64,000 bases of DNA from Streptomyces sp. NBC_01431 (GTDB lineage: Bacteria > Actinomycetota > Actinomycetes > Streptomycetales > Streptomycetaceae): positions 7,750,001 to 7,814,000 of the forward strand of contig NZ_CP109496.1 in the NCBI RefSeq assembly GCF_036231355.1, written 5' to 3'. The translations under genes were made by a program, and so were the position numbers. Positions within the stretch are counted from its first letter, which is position 1. The number at the start of each line of letters is the position of its first letter. The notes beneath the pieces were generated by a model that ran no database searches, was not told the DNA's origin, and saw nothing but the letters and a program-made list of their open reading frames with translations. Positions 51,694 to 59,934 of the stretch are shown one piece after another.

Positions 51694-52383
51694 TCAGCAC
51701 GTGAAGTCCTCCCGGGTCTCGGCTATCATCCGTCGGCTGCTGTGCAGCAGCGACAGCAGCATCAGCGAGGTGAGCAGCAACGGCAGCGCCTCCGTCAGCC
51801 ACCACGTCCCGGCCGCCGCGACGACGAGCAGACTCGCCGCGCCCGCCGACGCCCCTCGCCGGCGCAGAAGGAAGTGCCCGGCGAGCCGCGCCGTGTCGAC
51901 CGCGCGGAACGTGAACAGGGCTGTCAGGACAAGAGCGTTGGCACCCCACAGCAGCGATCCGCAACCGATGGCCGCGAGCAGCGCCGCCCACCAACTCGGC
52001 AGGCCGGTCGCCGCGAAGTGCGTGAGGGTGTAGGTGATGACCGTCATCCAGGCTGAAAGAGGCATCCATATACGCAGTGCGGCAACGGAATTCAGGTTCA
52101 GTCCGCGCAGGTAGGTTTGGGCCGGGTGGAGTTCCGCGAGGTCCGTGCTGCGGTGGTGCAGCGCGTATAGCGCGGCTGCGAGCGCCGGGCCCAGGGGCAG
52201 CAGACACAGCGCGGCCAGTGGAAGATTGGTCGGGGCGCCGCCGAGGAAGAGCAGGCCCGCGAGGCTCGGCGACAGCGTCGCCAGGAACAGTGCCTCGACC
52301 GTGAGCAGCGTGTGCACCAAGGCAGCGCCCCGGGACAGCGGGCCCCGGCCGAACGCCGCCCCGGCCGTGGCCTTCGAGCTCAC
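51694..52383 (-). CDS. DUF624 (YesL-like) membrane protein
   Basis: A 229-residue protein with about five hydrophobic helices. It shows the DUF624/YesL pattern: an N-terminal segment ending near SPSLAGLLFLGGAP, LPLGPALAAALYALH, a central LNSVAALRIWMPLSAWMTVITYTL, and a final hydrophobic hairpin. Family members accompany LplB/LplC-type oligosaccharide importers, and their exact role is unknown; assistance to the transporter is inferred. The GTG start overlaps the GH39 stop by 4 bases, making it the fifth gene of this operon. Confidence 0.8.
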   Translation of the reverse strand: MSSKATAGAAFGRGPLSRGAALVHTLLTVEALFLATLSPSLAGLLFLGGAPTNLPLAALCLLPLGPALAAALYALHHRSTDLAELHPAQTYLRGLNLNSVAALRIWMPLSAWMTVITYTLTHFAATGLPSWWAALLAAIGCGSLLWGANALVLTALFTFRAVDTARLAGHFLLRRRGASAGAASLLVVAAAGTWWLTEALPLLLTSLMLLSLLHSSRRMIAETREDFTC

Positions 52384-53852
52384 TGGCCGCCTCCGAGCAG
52401 GCGCCTCTCGTCCCACCACGGAGGAGCTTCGTCCTCGACGGGGCTCAGCTCCACGAGCGTCACCTCGTGTCGCTCCAGTGTGAGATCGACCGTGACCTCC
52501 GACTCCCGTACGGGAAGCCGTAGATGGGAACGGGCGGGCTCCGCCGCTTCATGCAGCACGTCGATCTGGCTCGGGCGCGGGGAGCGCGGGCTGCCCATGC
52601 GCCGCCATGTCGTGTACGCGTTGCCGCGCTCCTCGTCGACGCTCGACCGGCGCAGGAACACCTCCCCACCCGTCATCGGCACGGTCAGACGGACGGTGTG
52701 CCCCTGTGATCCCGGCGTCGCCCCACTGGCATCGACCGGCGCCCACACGAGCACCGAGACCCGCCCGTCCGCGTGCCGCGTGACGAGATGGTCGTCACCC
52801 CGAGCCAGGACCTCTTCGCCCGTACGCGCCATGAAGGCGTACAAGTGGTAGGTCGGCTTCCGCACCTGGCGGTGCGTCAAAAGCCCGAAGCCGCCGTGGA
52901 ACAGTGCCGTCGGCACCCCCACCTCCTCGAACATGTCGCTGAACGTCCAGTACGAGAAGGAGTCAACGAGGTCCCCGCCTTGGGCCACCACCGGCGCCAG
53001 GTAGGCGGTGTTGAAGGCTGTGTCGTGTATCGCGTTGTCCGGACGGTAGGACGAGTTGAACTCCGTGATGTGTACCGGAATCTCGGCGAGTGGCGTCCCC
53101 TTCAGCGCCTCGCGCGGCTGGGCGAACTGGTCGAGGAGGCCCCGTGCCGGTTCCAGGGTCTGATACCTGCCGAACGGCACCTCCTGGACGGGGCCCGAGG
53201 TGTACGCATGCCGCGACACGAAGTCCACCGGTACGTCACGGGCCGTACAGAACTCGGCGAAGCGGCCTATCCAGTCGTCCGAGCCCGGCGAGATCGCCGG
53301 GCCGCCGACCTGGAGCGAGGCGTCGACCTCCTTCACCGTGCGTGCGGTCACCTCGTACAGCTGGTGGTAGGCGGACTCGTCGGCGCCCTCCCAGAAGACG
53401 TCGAGGTTCGGCTCGTTCCACACCTCGATGGGCCAGGTGCGGACCTCATGGATCCCGTACCGGTCGATGAGATGGCTCAGTGTCGTCCGCACCAGATCTG
53501 CCCACTCGTGGTGCGAGGACGGCGGCGTCACGTTCCCCGCCCACCAGAAGACGGTCTGATCGCCGGATGCCAACTCGCGAGGCATGAAGCCCAGTTCCAG
53601 GAACGGGCGGATGCCGAGGTCCAGATACGTGTCCATGATCTGATCGACGTACGTGAACGAGTGGTGCACCCGCCGCTCGCCCTCCCACTCGTAGGGCCGG
53701 TGCACCCCCATCCCGTCACTGAACAAGCCGTGCCCGCGGATGTGCTGAAAGCCGATCTCGCGCTGCACCAGGGCAAGGGACTCCTGGTAGTCACGGCGCA
53801 GGGCGAGTTCGAGGCGTCCGGTGCCGACGCAGGTGCGCCACGGGGCCGTCAC
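52380..53852 (-). CDS. GH39 beta-xylosidase (intracellular)
   Basis: A 490-residue cytoplasmic glycosidase that would release xylose from imported xylo-oligosaccharides. GH39 marks are FQHIRGHGLFSDGMGV near 35-50, PIEVWNEPNLDVFW with the acid/base Glu147, FVSRHAYTS, and VHITEFNSSY with the nucleophile Glu264. A C-terminal beta domain follows. There is no signal peptide. The GTG start overlaps the stop of the binding-protein gene by 4 bases, and its own stop overlaps the DUF624 start, so expression is tied to the importer. Confidence 0.93.
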   Translation of the reverse strand: MTAPWRTCVGTGRLELALRRDYQESLALVQREIGFQHIRGHGLFSDGMGVHRPYEWEGERRVHHSFTYVDQIMDTYLDLGIRPFLELGFMPRELASGDQTVFWWAGNVTPPSSHHEWADLVRTTLSHLIDRYGIHEVRTWPIEVWNEPNLDVFWEGADESAYHQLYEVTARTVKEVDASLQVGGPAISPGSDDWIGRFAEFCTARDVPVDFVSRHAYTSGPVQEVPFGRYQTLEPARGLLDQFAQPREALKGTPLAEIPVHITEFNSSYRPDNAIHDTAFNTAYLAPVVAQGGDLVDSFSYWTFSDMFEEVGVPTALFHGGFGLLTHRQVRKPTYHLYAFMARTGEEVLARGDDHLVTRHADGRVSVLVWAPVDASGATPGSQGHTVRLTVPMTGGEVFLRRSSVDEERGNAYTTWRRMGSPRSPRPSQIDVLHEAAEPARSHLRLPVRESEVTVDLTLERHEVTLVELSPVEDEAPPWWDERRLLGGGQ

Positions 53853-55504
53853 GCGTGCTTCTCCTTGAAACGATCGGCCGCCTTGTTGTGCAGATCGACG
53901 AGTTGCCGCATGTTTCTGGCCCTCAACTCGCCCTGGAACGTGTCCCATTCGGACATCGGCCGCTTGCCGAGCACGAACTTCAGCGCGTTCTGGATGGTGA
54001 GGTCCTTCAGCGGGGTGTCCCACAGCGTTGCCTGCTCCTGCTCGGCCGAGTCCAGCGGGTGCGGCGGATCGATCGGCAGCTGCCGCCGCTTCGCCATTGC
54101 GTCCTGGAACTTCTTCTCGTCCGGGCTGAACGACGAGGAGACCAGCTCCCAGCCGCCGCCGTACGTGAAGACGCCGTTGAAGAAGCCGAAGTCCTTCTGC
54201 AGGTCCCGTGGCGCGTCCGGGTTCGAGCCCATCAGGCTGATGCCGTCCTTGAGCCGGTACGTTCCGCCGGTCTTCGTGTACGTGACGCCCTCGACGCCCC
54301 ACTTGCAGAACTCCTGGCCCTCGTCCGAGTAGAACAGCCAGTCCACGAACTGCATCGTGGCGACGAACGTGTCCGCCTTCAGTGCCTTGCTGGAGACCAT
54401 CACGCCGTTCTCCAGACGGGCCCCGCCGAGGACGACTTCGCCTGCCGGGCCGATCGGTACCGGGATCATCTCGATCTTCGCACCCTTGACCTGCTTGTTC
54501 AGGTTGTAGCGGTAGTTCTGCACCAGCTCCTGCGGGTTGGCGCTGATGGCGAACGACTTCTCGGCGAGCAGCTTCTGCACTGCTTGGTCGTCCTGCTGTG
54601 TGAAGGACTCCGGGTCGAGCAGCTTCTCGGCGACAAGCCTTCGCAGGTAGTCGACCATTGCTTTGAAGGCGTCTTGCGTGGCCGTGAAGACGAACTTGCC
54701 GGCCTTGGTGTCATAGCTGAGGTTGTCGTAGCTCCAGCCCGCCTTCACTCCGTACGCCTGGCCGAGATAGCCGAACAACGCCCCGCACGGGAACGGGGTG
54801 TTGATGCTCCAGCGGTCCGTCATCGGGTACTTGTCGGGGTACTCCTCCTTGAGCGCTTTGAAGACGCCGTACACCTCGTCCCACGTGGTCGGCAGCGACA
54901 GCTTCAGCTTGTCGAGGACGTCCGTGCGCAGGGAGAGGGAGTAGCCCGACTTCACCTTCTCGTGCAGACCCGGCAGCAGGTAGTACTTGCCGTCGGACTG
55001 GCGGATGGAGTCGAGCTCCGGCTCAAGCTGCCACTTTTTCACCCTGGCCTGGTAGTTGGGCATCAGGTGCACGTACTCGCTGACCGGGATGACCGCACCC
55101 GACGAGACGAACGGGACCTCGGAGGGGTGGTACGTCTTCGGGATCAGGAAGGGGGCGTCGCCCGAGCCGATGAGGACAGCGCGCTTCTTCTCGTAGTCGG
55201 CGAGCGGGACGTCGACGATCTCCAGGGTGACGCCGGTGCGTTTGGTGACCTCCTTCCACAAGAGCCAGCTCTTCCTGGTGGGATAGACCGGGTTGTTGTT
55301 GTGCAGTGTCGAGAAGGTCAGGGCTTTGGTGGCCTGGAACCGGTCACCCAGCCTGTACTGCTTCATCGCCCCGTTCTGCTTCTTGGACAGGTCCCTGCTG
55401 TCCGAGCCGTCGTCGCCGCTGCCGCAGGCGGTGAGCGTGGCGAGGCCGACGAAACCGGCGGCGGCGAGGATCTGGCGCCGCGAGAGCTGCCCGGCGTTCT
55501 TCAC
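53849..55504 (-). CDS. Tat-lipoprotein solute-binding protein (LplA-type)
   Basis: A 551-residue extracytoplasmic sugar-binding protein of the large LplA/YtcQ class. The twin-arginine signal (LSRRQILAAAG) leads to a lipobox LTAC with Cys27. The remainder is a bilobed periplasmic-binding fold with LPGLHEKVKSGYSLSLRTDVLDKL and a late WLFYSDEGQEFCKWGVEGV typical of the LplA group. The GTG start has AAGGAG 5 bases upstream. With the two LplB/LplC-type permeases it forms an ABC importer, probably for aldouronic acids given the neighbouring GH67 and GH39 enzymes (inference). Confidence 0.9.
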   Translation of the reverse strand: MKNAGQLSRRQILAAAGFVGLATLTACGSGDDGSDSRDLSKKQNGAMKQYRLGDRFQATKALTFSTLHNNNPVYPTRKSWLLWKEVTKRTGVTLEIVDVPLADYEKKRAVLIGSGDAPFLIPKTYHPSEVPFVSSGAVIPVSEYVHLMPNYQARVKKWQLEPELDSIRQSDGKYYLLPGLHEKVKSGYSLSLRTDVLDKLKLSLPTTWDEVYGVFKALKEEYPDKYPMTDRWSINTPFPCGALFGYLGQAYGVKAGWSYDNLSYDTKAGKFVFTATQDAFKAMVDYLRRLVAEKLLDPESFTQQDDQAVQKLLAEKSFAISANPQELVQNYRYNLNKQVKGAKIEMIPVPIGPAGEVVLGGARLENGVMVSSKALKADTFVATMQFVDWLFYSDEGQEFCKWGVEGVTYTKTGGTYRLKDGISLMGSNPDAPRDLQKDFGFFNGVFTYGGGWELVSSSFSPDEKKFQDAMAKRRQLPIDPPHPLDSAEQEQATLWDTPLKDLTIQNALKFVLGKRPMSEWDTFQGELRARNMRQLVDLHNKAADRFKEKHA

Positions 55505-55541
55505 TGGAACTCCTTGGAGGGAAAGGAAAACTGATGATGAG

Positions 55542-56432
55542 TCAGCCCTTGACGGCGCCGAGCATCACGCCCTTGACGAAGTAGCGCTGGACGAACGGGT
55601 ACACGCAGAGGACCGGCAGCGCCGTGAGCAGGATCGCGACGGCCTGGATGTTGGCGCCGACCTGGCTGAGCTGGTCGGTGGCGGCGCCGGCGTTGGTGCC
55701 GCCCGTGGAGCCCAGGATGAGATTGCGCAGATAGACGGTGACCGGCATCCGCTCCGCGTCGTCGAGATAGAGGAGCGCGCTGAACCACGAGTTCCAGAAC
55801 GACACCGAATAGAAGAGCGCCATCGTCGCCACGACTGCTTTGGACAGCGGCAGCACGACCTTGAGCAGGATCCCGTACGTGCTCAGGCCGTCGATCTGGG
55901 CGGCCTCCTCAAGATCGGACGGCATGTTCTCGAAGAAGGCCTTCATCACCAGCAGGTTGAAGACACTGATCGCGTTGGGCAGGGCGATGGCCCAGATGCT
56001 GTTCTTCAGGCCGAGGCTCGTGATCAGGACGTAGTTCGGAATGAGACCACCGGTGAAGAACATGGTGAACACCGCGATGCCGACGAGCACGGTGCGGCCC
56101 CGCAGGTGCCGCTTCGACAGGACGTAGGCGTAGCAGGTCGTCAGGACCATGGCGACGGCCGTCGACACCACCGTGTAGAGCACGGTGTTGCCGTAGTTGC
56201 GCCAGAACATCGAGTCCTTGAAGACGATCTTGTATGTGGTGAGGTTGAAGCCCTCTGGCCACAGCGACACCTTGCCGGCGCGGATCTGGCGCTCCCCGCT
56301 GAACGACCTCGCGACGATGTTGACGAACGGGTACAGGGTGACGGCCACGACGAGCGTGTGCACGACCGCGTTGGCACTCTGGAAGACGCGGTATCCCCGG
56401 GACGGGCGGCTGATTCCGGTCCTGGTGGTCAC
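55542..56432 (-). CDS. ABC sugar permease (LplC/MalG type)
   Basis: A 296-residue membrane permease. The EAA loop reads EEAAQIDGLSTYGILLKVVLPLSKAV (about residues 188-213), contacting the ATPase. The terminal YFVKGVMLGAVKG is characteristic of the LplC/YtcP branch. About six hydrophobic helices are present. GTG 56432 overlaps the stop of the upstream permease by 4 bases and decides the start. It is the second permease of the importer whose binding protein follows 37 bases downstream. Confidence 0.93.
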   Translation of the reverse strand: MTTRTGISRPSRGYRVFQSANAVVHTLVVAVTLYPFVNIVARSFSGERQIRAGKVSLWPEGFNLTTYKIVFKDSMFWRNYGNTVLYTVVSTAVAMVLTTCYAYVLSKRHLRGRTVLVGIAVFTMFFTGGLIPNYVLITSLGLKNSIWAIALPNAISVFNLLVMKAFFENMPSDLEEAAQIDGLSTYGILLKVVLPLSKAVVATMALFYSVSFWNSWFSALLYLDDAERMPVTVYLRNLILGSTGGTNAGAATDQLSQVGANIQAVAILLTALPVLCVYPFVQRYFVKGVMLGAVKG

Positions 56433-57424
56433 CACAGGCTCGTCCCCACTGTGCGGCGCGAGAGGAAATTGGAGGACGTGATCAGGACCAGGCCGATGAC
56501 CGCCTCGAACAGGCCGATCGCGGCGGCGTAGCTGAAGCTGCTGGACTCGACGCCCGTGCGGTAGACGTACGTGGAGATCACGTCGGAGGTCTGATACGTC
56601 AGCGGGTTGTACAGGAGCAGGACCTTCTCGAAGCCCACGGCCATGAAAGTGCCGATGTTCAGGATCAGCAGAGTGATCATGGTGGGGCGGATACCCGGAA
56701 GCGTCACGTGCCAGGTCTGCTGCCAGCGATTGGCCCCGTCGATCCGCGCCGCCTCGTACAGGTCCTCGTCGATCGTGGTGAGCGCGGCGAGATAGAGGAT
56801 CGTGCCCCAGCCTGCCGTCTGCCAGATCTCCGAGCCGACATAGACCGTGCGGAACCACTCGGGTTCCTGGATGAACCGGATCGGGTCGTGGCCGAACCAG
56901 CCGAGGACATGGTTGACCGGCCCGTCCGTCGCCAGCATCTGCATCGTGATGCCCGCGACGATCACGATCGACAGGAAGTGCGGCAGATACGAGACCGACT
57001 GCACGAATCGTTTGACCGCGCTGCGCCGCACCTCGTTCAGGAGCAGAGCGAGGACGATCGGCGCCGGAAAGCAGAAGACGAGCGTGAGGCCGCCCAGCCA
57101 GAGCGTGTTCCGGAAGACCTGCCAGAAGGTCGGGTCGTTCCAGAACATGTGCACGTAGCGCAGCCCTACCCATTCCTCGCCGAAGACCGAACCACCCGGC
57201 ACGAAGCGGCGGAACGCGATCACGTTGCCGATCATCGGGAGGTAGCGGAAGACGAGGAAGAAGGCGATCGGCAGCACGGCCAGGGAGTACAACTGCCAAT
57301 CCCGGCGCAGCGCTTGGCGCCAGGTCCGGCGGGCTTTGGGAGTGCCGCGCCGTTTCGGCGGCGGGGGCTCGGCAGGGGCGGCGGTGGCGCCGGGTGCCTC
57401 GCCCGTCACGGTCGGGGACGTCAT
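56429..57424 (-). CDS. ABC sugar permease (LplB/MalF type)
   Basis: A 331-residue membrane permease and first gene of the operon. A Pro/Ala-rich cytoplasmic N-terminus of ~40 residues precedes QLYSLAVLPIAFFLVFRYLPMIGNVIAFRRF. The EAA loop is YEAARIDGANRWQQTWHVTLPGIRPTM (about 220-246). The ATG has GGAAGG 7 bases upstream. No ATP-binding subunit is encoded in this operon; such importers in Streptomyces usually use the shared ATPase MsiK. Confidence 0.93.
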   Translation of the reverse strand: MTSPTVTGEAPGATAAPAEPPPPKRRGTPKARRTWRQALRRDWQLYSLAVLPIAFFLVFRYLPMIGNVIAFRRFVPGGSVFGEEWVGLRYVHMFWNDPTFWQVFRNTLWLGGLTLVFCFPAPIVLALLLNEVRRSAVKRFVQSVSYLPHFLSIVIVAGITMQMLATDGPVNHVLGWFGHDPIRFIQEPEWFRTVYVGSEIWQTAGWGTILYLAALTTIDEDLYEAARIDGANRWQQTWHVTLPGIRPTMITLLILNIGTFMAVGFEKVLLLYNPLTYQTSDVISTYVYRTGVESSSFSYAAAIGLFEAVIGLVLITSSNFLSRRTVGTSLW

Positions 57425-57611
57425 ACAGGGCCTTCCGTCACATGGGCTTCGCGTGGGCAGGGAAGGGTGTGACTGAGAAGTTACGAGAATCTTCCGGTAA
57501 CGTCGCCGCAACCTAAGGGCCCTCCCTGTCTCTGTCAACGGGGCGCGGTAGTCCGGGAGTTGCCCGCTCTCCTGAAATGCGTTCACATCACTGAACTTCT
57601 GCGAGGTGCCC
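57425..57611. promoter_or_regulatory. Divergent promoter region, importer operon / esterase
   Basis: A 187-base region with outward-facing starts. It contains CTTCCGGTAA (57491-57500), resembling the CTTCCGGAAG 10-mers upstream of the LacI and bxlE-like genes (58687-58696, 59918-59927). It may carry a common regulatory element, but part of the similarity in the other two copies is with ribosome-binding-like sequence. Confidence 0.35.
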
Positions 57612-58610
57612 GTGCCTGCCTTCGACCTGCCCGTGCATGACCTGGAGCGGTACCGTCCGCCGCTGGAAGAACCGGCAGACTTCGATGCCTTCTGGCGCCA
57701 GACCCTGGCGCCGGCCGACCATCCTGAACCGCTGCTCGACGTTCAGCCCGTTGGCAACGGCCTGCGCCTCGTGGAGAGCTGGGACATCACCTTCCGCGGT
57801 TTCGCCGGTGACCCTGTCCGCGCCTGGTACACGCGGCCTGCACAGACCGCTGAACTCCTGCCCGGCGTCGTGGAGTTCGCCGGGTACGGGCGTGGGCGTG
57901 GCCTCCCGCACGAGCGGCTCACCTGGGCGAACGCCGGATACGCGCATCTGCTCATGGACAACCGCGGCCAGGGCGACCAGTACGGCAGCGGCGGCGCGAC
58001 CCCCGATCCGCATGCCCAGGCCCCGGGCGGCCCCGGGCCGATCGTGCGGGGGCTCCTCGACCCGTACGACCACCACTACCGGCGTCTGATCACCGACGCC
58101 GTGTGCGCGGTCGCCGCGCTGCGGGCCCTGCCCGGTGTGGACCCGGCGCGGATCTCGGCCGTCGGCAACAGCCAGGGCGGGGGAGTGGCCCTCGCCGTCG
58201 CCGGCCTCGTCCCCGACCTCGCCGCGGCCCTGGTCACGGCCCCGCTGCTGTGCGGGATCCGGCGCGCCCTCGACCTGACCGACGCCGGGCCGTACGGGGA
58301 GGTCGCCGCCTATCTCGCCGTGCACCGGGGTGCGGAGGGCGCCGCGTACCGCACGCTGTCGTACGTCGAGGGGATCTCGTTCGCCCGTCGCGCCCAGGCC
58401 CCCGCTCACTTCGGCGTCGGCCTGCGTGACACCGTTTGCCCGCCGAGCGGCGTGTACGCGGCGTACCACCGCTACGGCGAACTGGCGGCGCACGATCCCG
58501 CACGGGAGATCCACGCCTACCCGTTCAACGGCCACGAGGGCGGTGACGCGGCTCATGTGCGACGGCAGCTGGACTGGTTGGCCGGGGTGGCCGTCGGGCG
58601 TCGGGCGTAG
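57612..58610 (+). CDS. CE7-type acetylxylan esterase (cytoplasmic)
   Basis: A 332-residue alpha/beta hydrolase of the AXE1/CE7 group, removing acetyl groups from xylo-oligosaccharides. Seen are FAGYGRGRG after the first strands, DNRGQGDQYGSGG (about 116-128), the nucleophile elbow GNSQGG with Ser187 (counting from GTG 57612), the acid in GLRDTVCPPS, and FNGHEGG with the histidine. There is no signal peptide, so it acts on imported oligosaccharides. GTG 57612 has GAGG at a suitable distance; GTG 57606 overlaps that site. It precedes the LacI gene by 130 bases in the same direction. Confidence 0.92.
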   Translation: MPAFDLPVHDLERYRPPLEEPADFDAFWRQTLAPADHPEPLLDVQPVGNGLRLVESWDITFRGFAGDPVRAWYTRPAQTAELLPGVVEFAGYGRGRGLPHERLTWANAGYAHLLMDNRGQGDQYGSGGATPDPHAQAPGGPGPIVRGLLDPYDHHYRRLITDAVCAVAALRALPGVDPARISAVGNSQGGGVALAVAGLVPDLAAALVTAPLLCGIRRALDLTDAGPYGEVAAYLAVHRGAEGAAYRTLSYVEGISFARRAQAPAHFGVGLRDTVCPPSGVYAAYHRYGELAAHDPAREIHAYPFNGHEGGDAAHVRRQLDWLAGVAVGRRA

Positions 58611-58740
58611 ATTCGGGCGCACACGTCCGACGGGTCGGACGCGGCTGCTGCCTCGGCTGCCGGCCGGCCCTGCGTATGTTCTACGGTTTCCGGAAGACGC
58701 CCGATGTTTTTTCCGGGCGCGCAGCTATGGAGGTGGGACG

Positions 58741-59808
58741 GTGGCCCCGGACGGTGCCCAGCGCAAGACAGCCACGCGGAGTTCGGACGGGGGCGTCGGA
58801 CCCGCCAAGGTGACGATCACCGAGATCGCGCGGGAGGCCGGAGTGTCCGTTCCAACCGTCTCGCGCGTCGTCAACGGCAGGTCGGACGTCTCGCCCGCGA
58901 CGCGGGCCAGAGTCGAGGACCTGCTGCACCGGCACGGATACCGGCGAAAGTCGTCCGCTCCCGGTGACCGGGCGGTCCTGATTGATCTGGTCTTCAACGA
59001 CCTGGACAGCCCTTGGGCGGTGGAGATCATCCGAGGGGTCGAGGAGGTCGCGCACGAGTCCGGCGTGGGTACCGTGGTCTCCGCGATCCACGACCGGGCG
59101 GGCGCGGCGCGGCAGTGGATGACGAATCTGCGGGCCCGCGCCTCGGATGGCGTGATCCTCGTGACCTCGGTCCTTGAGCCGGGGCTCCACGACGAACTGC
59201 GGCGCCTGGGCGTGCCGTTGGTGGTGATCGACCCGGCAGGTTCGCCCGCGTCGGAAGAGCCCACCATCGGCGCCACGAACTGGGCGGGCGGTATGGCGGC
59301 GACCGCGCATCTGCTCTCCCTCGGCCACCGCAGGATCGGGTTCATCGAGGGCCCGCCGCGGCTGCTGTGTGCGCGGGCCAGGCTCGACGGGTACCGGGCC
59401 GCGCTCGACGCGGCTGGCGTGCCGGTCGACGACGCTCTGGTGGTGCCCGGCGACTTCTATCACGCGTCCGGGTTCACCGGCTGCAACCAGCTGCTCGACC
59501 TCGACGACCCGCCGACTGCGATCTTCGCGGCCAGTGACCAGATGGCGCTCGGAGCGATCGAGGCGCTGCGCCGGCGTGGCCTGAGGGTGCCTGAGGACAT
59601 GAGCATCGTCGGCTTCGATGATCTTCCGGAGGTGCGCTGGTCGTCGCCGCCGCTCACGACGGTGCGTCAACCATTGACGGACATGGGCAAGTTGGCCGCC
59701 CGCGTCGTCCTCGATCTGGCCCGATCGGTCGCGCCCGCGGCGTCCCGCGTGGAACTCGCGACCGAACTGGTGGTCAGGGCCAGTACGGCGGCGCCGGCCG
59801 AGGTGTAG
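58741..59808 (+). CDS. bxlR: LacI-family transcriptional regulator (BxlR-like)
   Basis: A 355-residue regulator. The N-terminal HTH is VTITEIAREAGVSVPTVSRVVNGRSDVSPATRARVEDLL (about 21-59), followed by the hinge region and the periplasmic-binding-type effector domain (IGFIEGPPRLLCARARLDGYRAAL, then FAASDQMALGAIEALRRRGLRVPEDMSIVGFDDLP). GTG 58741 has GGAGG nearby. It stands directly upstream of a bxlEFG-like importer, the place of BxlR in other streptomycetes. Its effector is probably a xylo-oligosaccharide or xylose; the name is by context. Confidence 0.85.
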   Translation: MAPDGAQRKTATRSSDGGVGPAKVTITEIAREAGVSVPTVSRVVNGRSDVSPATRARVEDLLHRHGYRRKSSAPGDRAVLIDLVFNDLDSPWAVEIIRGVEEVAHESGVGTVVSAIHDRAGAARQWMTNLRARASDGVILVTSVLEPGLHDELRRLGVPLVVIDPAGSPASEEPTIGATNWAGGMAATAHLLSLGHRRIGFIEGPPRLLCARARLDGYRAALDAAGVPVDDALVVPGDFYHASGFTGCNQLLDLDDPPTAIFAASDQMALGAIEALRRRGLRVPEDMSIVGFDDLPEVRWSSPPLTTVRQPLTDMGKLAARVVLDLARSVAPAASRVELATELVVRASTAAPAEV

Positions 59809-59821
59809 AGATCCGGCATTC

Positions 59822-59872
59822 CGTAGGGGGTGTCAACAGCCCATTTTGTTAAGGCCGTTGACACCCCCTACG
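59822..59872. repeat. Perfect 16-bp inverted repeat between lacI-type gene and importer
   Basis: CGTAGGGGGTGTCAAC (59822-59837) and GTTGACACCCCCTACG (59857-59872) are exact reverse complements around a 19-base loop containing TTTTGTT. It begins 14 bases after the regulator stop. The right arm contains the -35 of the presumed importer promoter. It can act as a terminator for the regulator gene, an operator for the importer, or both. Confidence 0.7.
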
Positions 59873-59886
59873 CATACCCGTAACTT
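59858..59886 (+). promoter_or_regulatory. Predicted promoter of the bxlEFG-like operon
   Basis: TTGACA (59858-59863), a 17-base spacer, then TAACTT (59881-59886), about 50 bases before the ATG of the binding-protein gene. The -35 lies inside the right arm of the 16-bp inverted repeat. Confidence 0.55.
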
Positions 59887-59934
59887 CCGTGGCCGTCTCC
59901 CGATAGTTTTCAAATGTCTTCCGGAAGGTGTGCC

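Noticed and set aside
53855..55534. 559-codon plus-strand frame opposite the LplA-type binding protein
   Set aside because: It mirrors the codon pattern of the binding-protein gene, has no recognised domain and would disrupt the overlapping operon.
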